DNA of 5,713 nucleotides from Rhodospirillaceae bacterium (lineage in GTDB: Bacteria > Pseudomonadota > Alphaproteobacteria > UBA11136): positions 1 to 5,713 of the forward strand of contig JABJES010000086.1 of the NCBI GenBank assembly GCA_018663165.1. The letters run 5' to 3'. The translations under genes were made by a program, and so were the position numbers. This document shows, in pieces, positions 5,206-5,713 of the stretch (its first letter is position 1; each line of letters begins with the position of its first letter). A model generated the notes under the pieces. The model was not told the DNA's origin and searched no databases. It saw only the letters and a list, made by a program, of their open reading frames with translations.

Positions 5206-5713
5206 CTAGAGGCCGAGCCGGTCGCAGGTCTTGTTGGTCGGCACGCCTTCCTTGGTCCAGCCTCGTAACTCGTAATATTCAGGCAGCATCTTGCCAAGTT
5301 CGTTGACCTTGCCCTTGGCCGGGCCGGTCTTGCCAGCGTCTTTCAACAGTCGCGTCGGCAGGGTGTCGTCGGCAGCGGTGATTCCGGCGTCGAGGTTGAA
5401 CTTGCGTTCCAGGTTCCAGATGCGTTCGCCCATCGCCATCAGATTATCGAGCGACCAGTCGCCCTCGCAGGCGGCGTTGATCTGAGGCTGGATATCCTCC
5501 ATCGACCAGGCGAAGGTGGTAAAGACGCAGATGCCAGCCGAATCGACAACCGCCGTGGCGTCCTGAAAGGCTTTGACCAGTCCGGCCTTGCCCTCAGTCA
5601 CCAGAGGATCGGTCTTTTCGGGAATCCCCATCACTTCCGAGGCCACCGTATAGCCGCGCAGATGGCAAGCGCCACGGTTCGATGTGGCATAGGCCAGGCC
5701 GATGCCTTGAATG
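5206..5713 (-). CDS. aor: Tungsten-dependent aldehyde:ferredoxin oxidoreductase, C-terminal 168 residues
   Basis: C-terminal part of the large catalytic subunit, cut by the right edge; full family members are about 600 residues. The enzyme oxidises aldehydes to carboxylic acids at a tungsten bis-pterin centre next to one [4Fe-4S] cluster. Visible in order: GLAYATSNRGACHLRGY (fragment residues 5-21), the conserved RGACH block of the family; DSAGIC (57-62), which matches the DxxGxC motif that in Pyrococcus AOR contacts the pterin and supplies the last cluster cysteine; then the conserved tail GERIWNLERKFN, DDTLPTRLL, GPAKG and MLPEYYELRGW. The other three cluster cysteines lie outside the window. 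The frame is open to the edge without damage. Gene order with an FAD oxidoreductase and a MoaD-like gene resembles the NAD-coupled AorABC enzymes of mesophilic proteobacteria. Tungsten rather than molybdenum is inferred from the family. Confidence 0.95.
   Translation of the reverse strand, partial: IQGIGLAYATSNRGACHLRGYTVASEVMGIPEKTDPLVTEGKAGLVKAFQDATAVVDSAGICVFTTFAWSMEDIQPQINAACEGDWSLDNLMAMGERIWNLERKFNLDAGITAADDTLPTRLLKDAGKTGPAKGKVNELGKMLPEYYELRGWTKEGVPTNKTCDRLGL

Noticed and set aside
4817..5209. 130-codon plus-strand frame opposite the flavoprotein gene
   Set aside because: It is antisense to a gene with complete FAD and NAD motifs and is explained by codon bias of the opposite strand.
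5644..5646. GTG as the start of the aldehyde oxidoreductase frame
   Set aside because: The frame stays open upstream to the window edge and encodes the conserved RGACH block, so this GTG is an internal valine.

Overview
The window reads as chromosomal DNA from a Gram-negative proteobacterium, most likely an alphaproteobacterium of Rhodospirillales type. This rests on protein style only: a response regulator with a GPDR linker after its receiver domain, a BEM46-type hydrolase with an N-terminal membrane anchor, and a proteobacterial tungsten aldehyde oxidoreductase gene set. There is no rRNA or other marker gene, so the taxonomy is an inference. No tRNA, rRNA, insertion sequence, CRISPR array or phage gene was seen.

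Left part (1-1152, minus strand): a stand-alone response regulator gene is followed after 61 bases by the start of metY (O-acetylhomoserine sulfhydrylase), which runs off the left edge. Middle (1326-3293, plus strand): an exported Sel1-repeat protein, a small acidic helical protein of unknown function, and a membrane-anchored alpha/beta hydrolase. The 173-base gap 1153-1325 separates the divergent regulator and Sel1 genes. It holds a TATAAT box on the minus strand, a 15-base-period direct repeat, and a possible 24-codon ORF whose stop lies just before the ribosome binding site of the Sel1 gene.

Right part (3313-5713, minus strand): a tight gene string which, in transcription order, is the C-terminal part of a tungsten-dependent aldehyde:ferredoxin oxidoreductase (cut by the right edge), an FAD/NAD(P)-dependent oxidoreductase, a MoaD/ThiS-like sulfur-carrier protein, and an unrecognised 106-residue protein. 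The gaps are 17, 41 and 11 bases, so this is very likely one operon. The first two genes look like the catalytic and flavin subunits of an NAD-linked aldehyde oxidoreductase of the AorABC type known from Aromatoleum. The MoaD-like protein would serve the pterin cofactor. The 106-residue protein is the least explained member and the most interesting item here. The operon converges on the hydrolase gene with only 19 bases between the two stop codons.

Nothing proves a wholly new system. The best lead is the unknown small protein tied to the tungstoenzyme operon.
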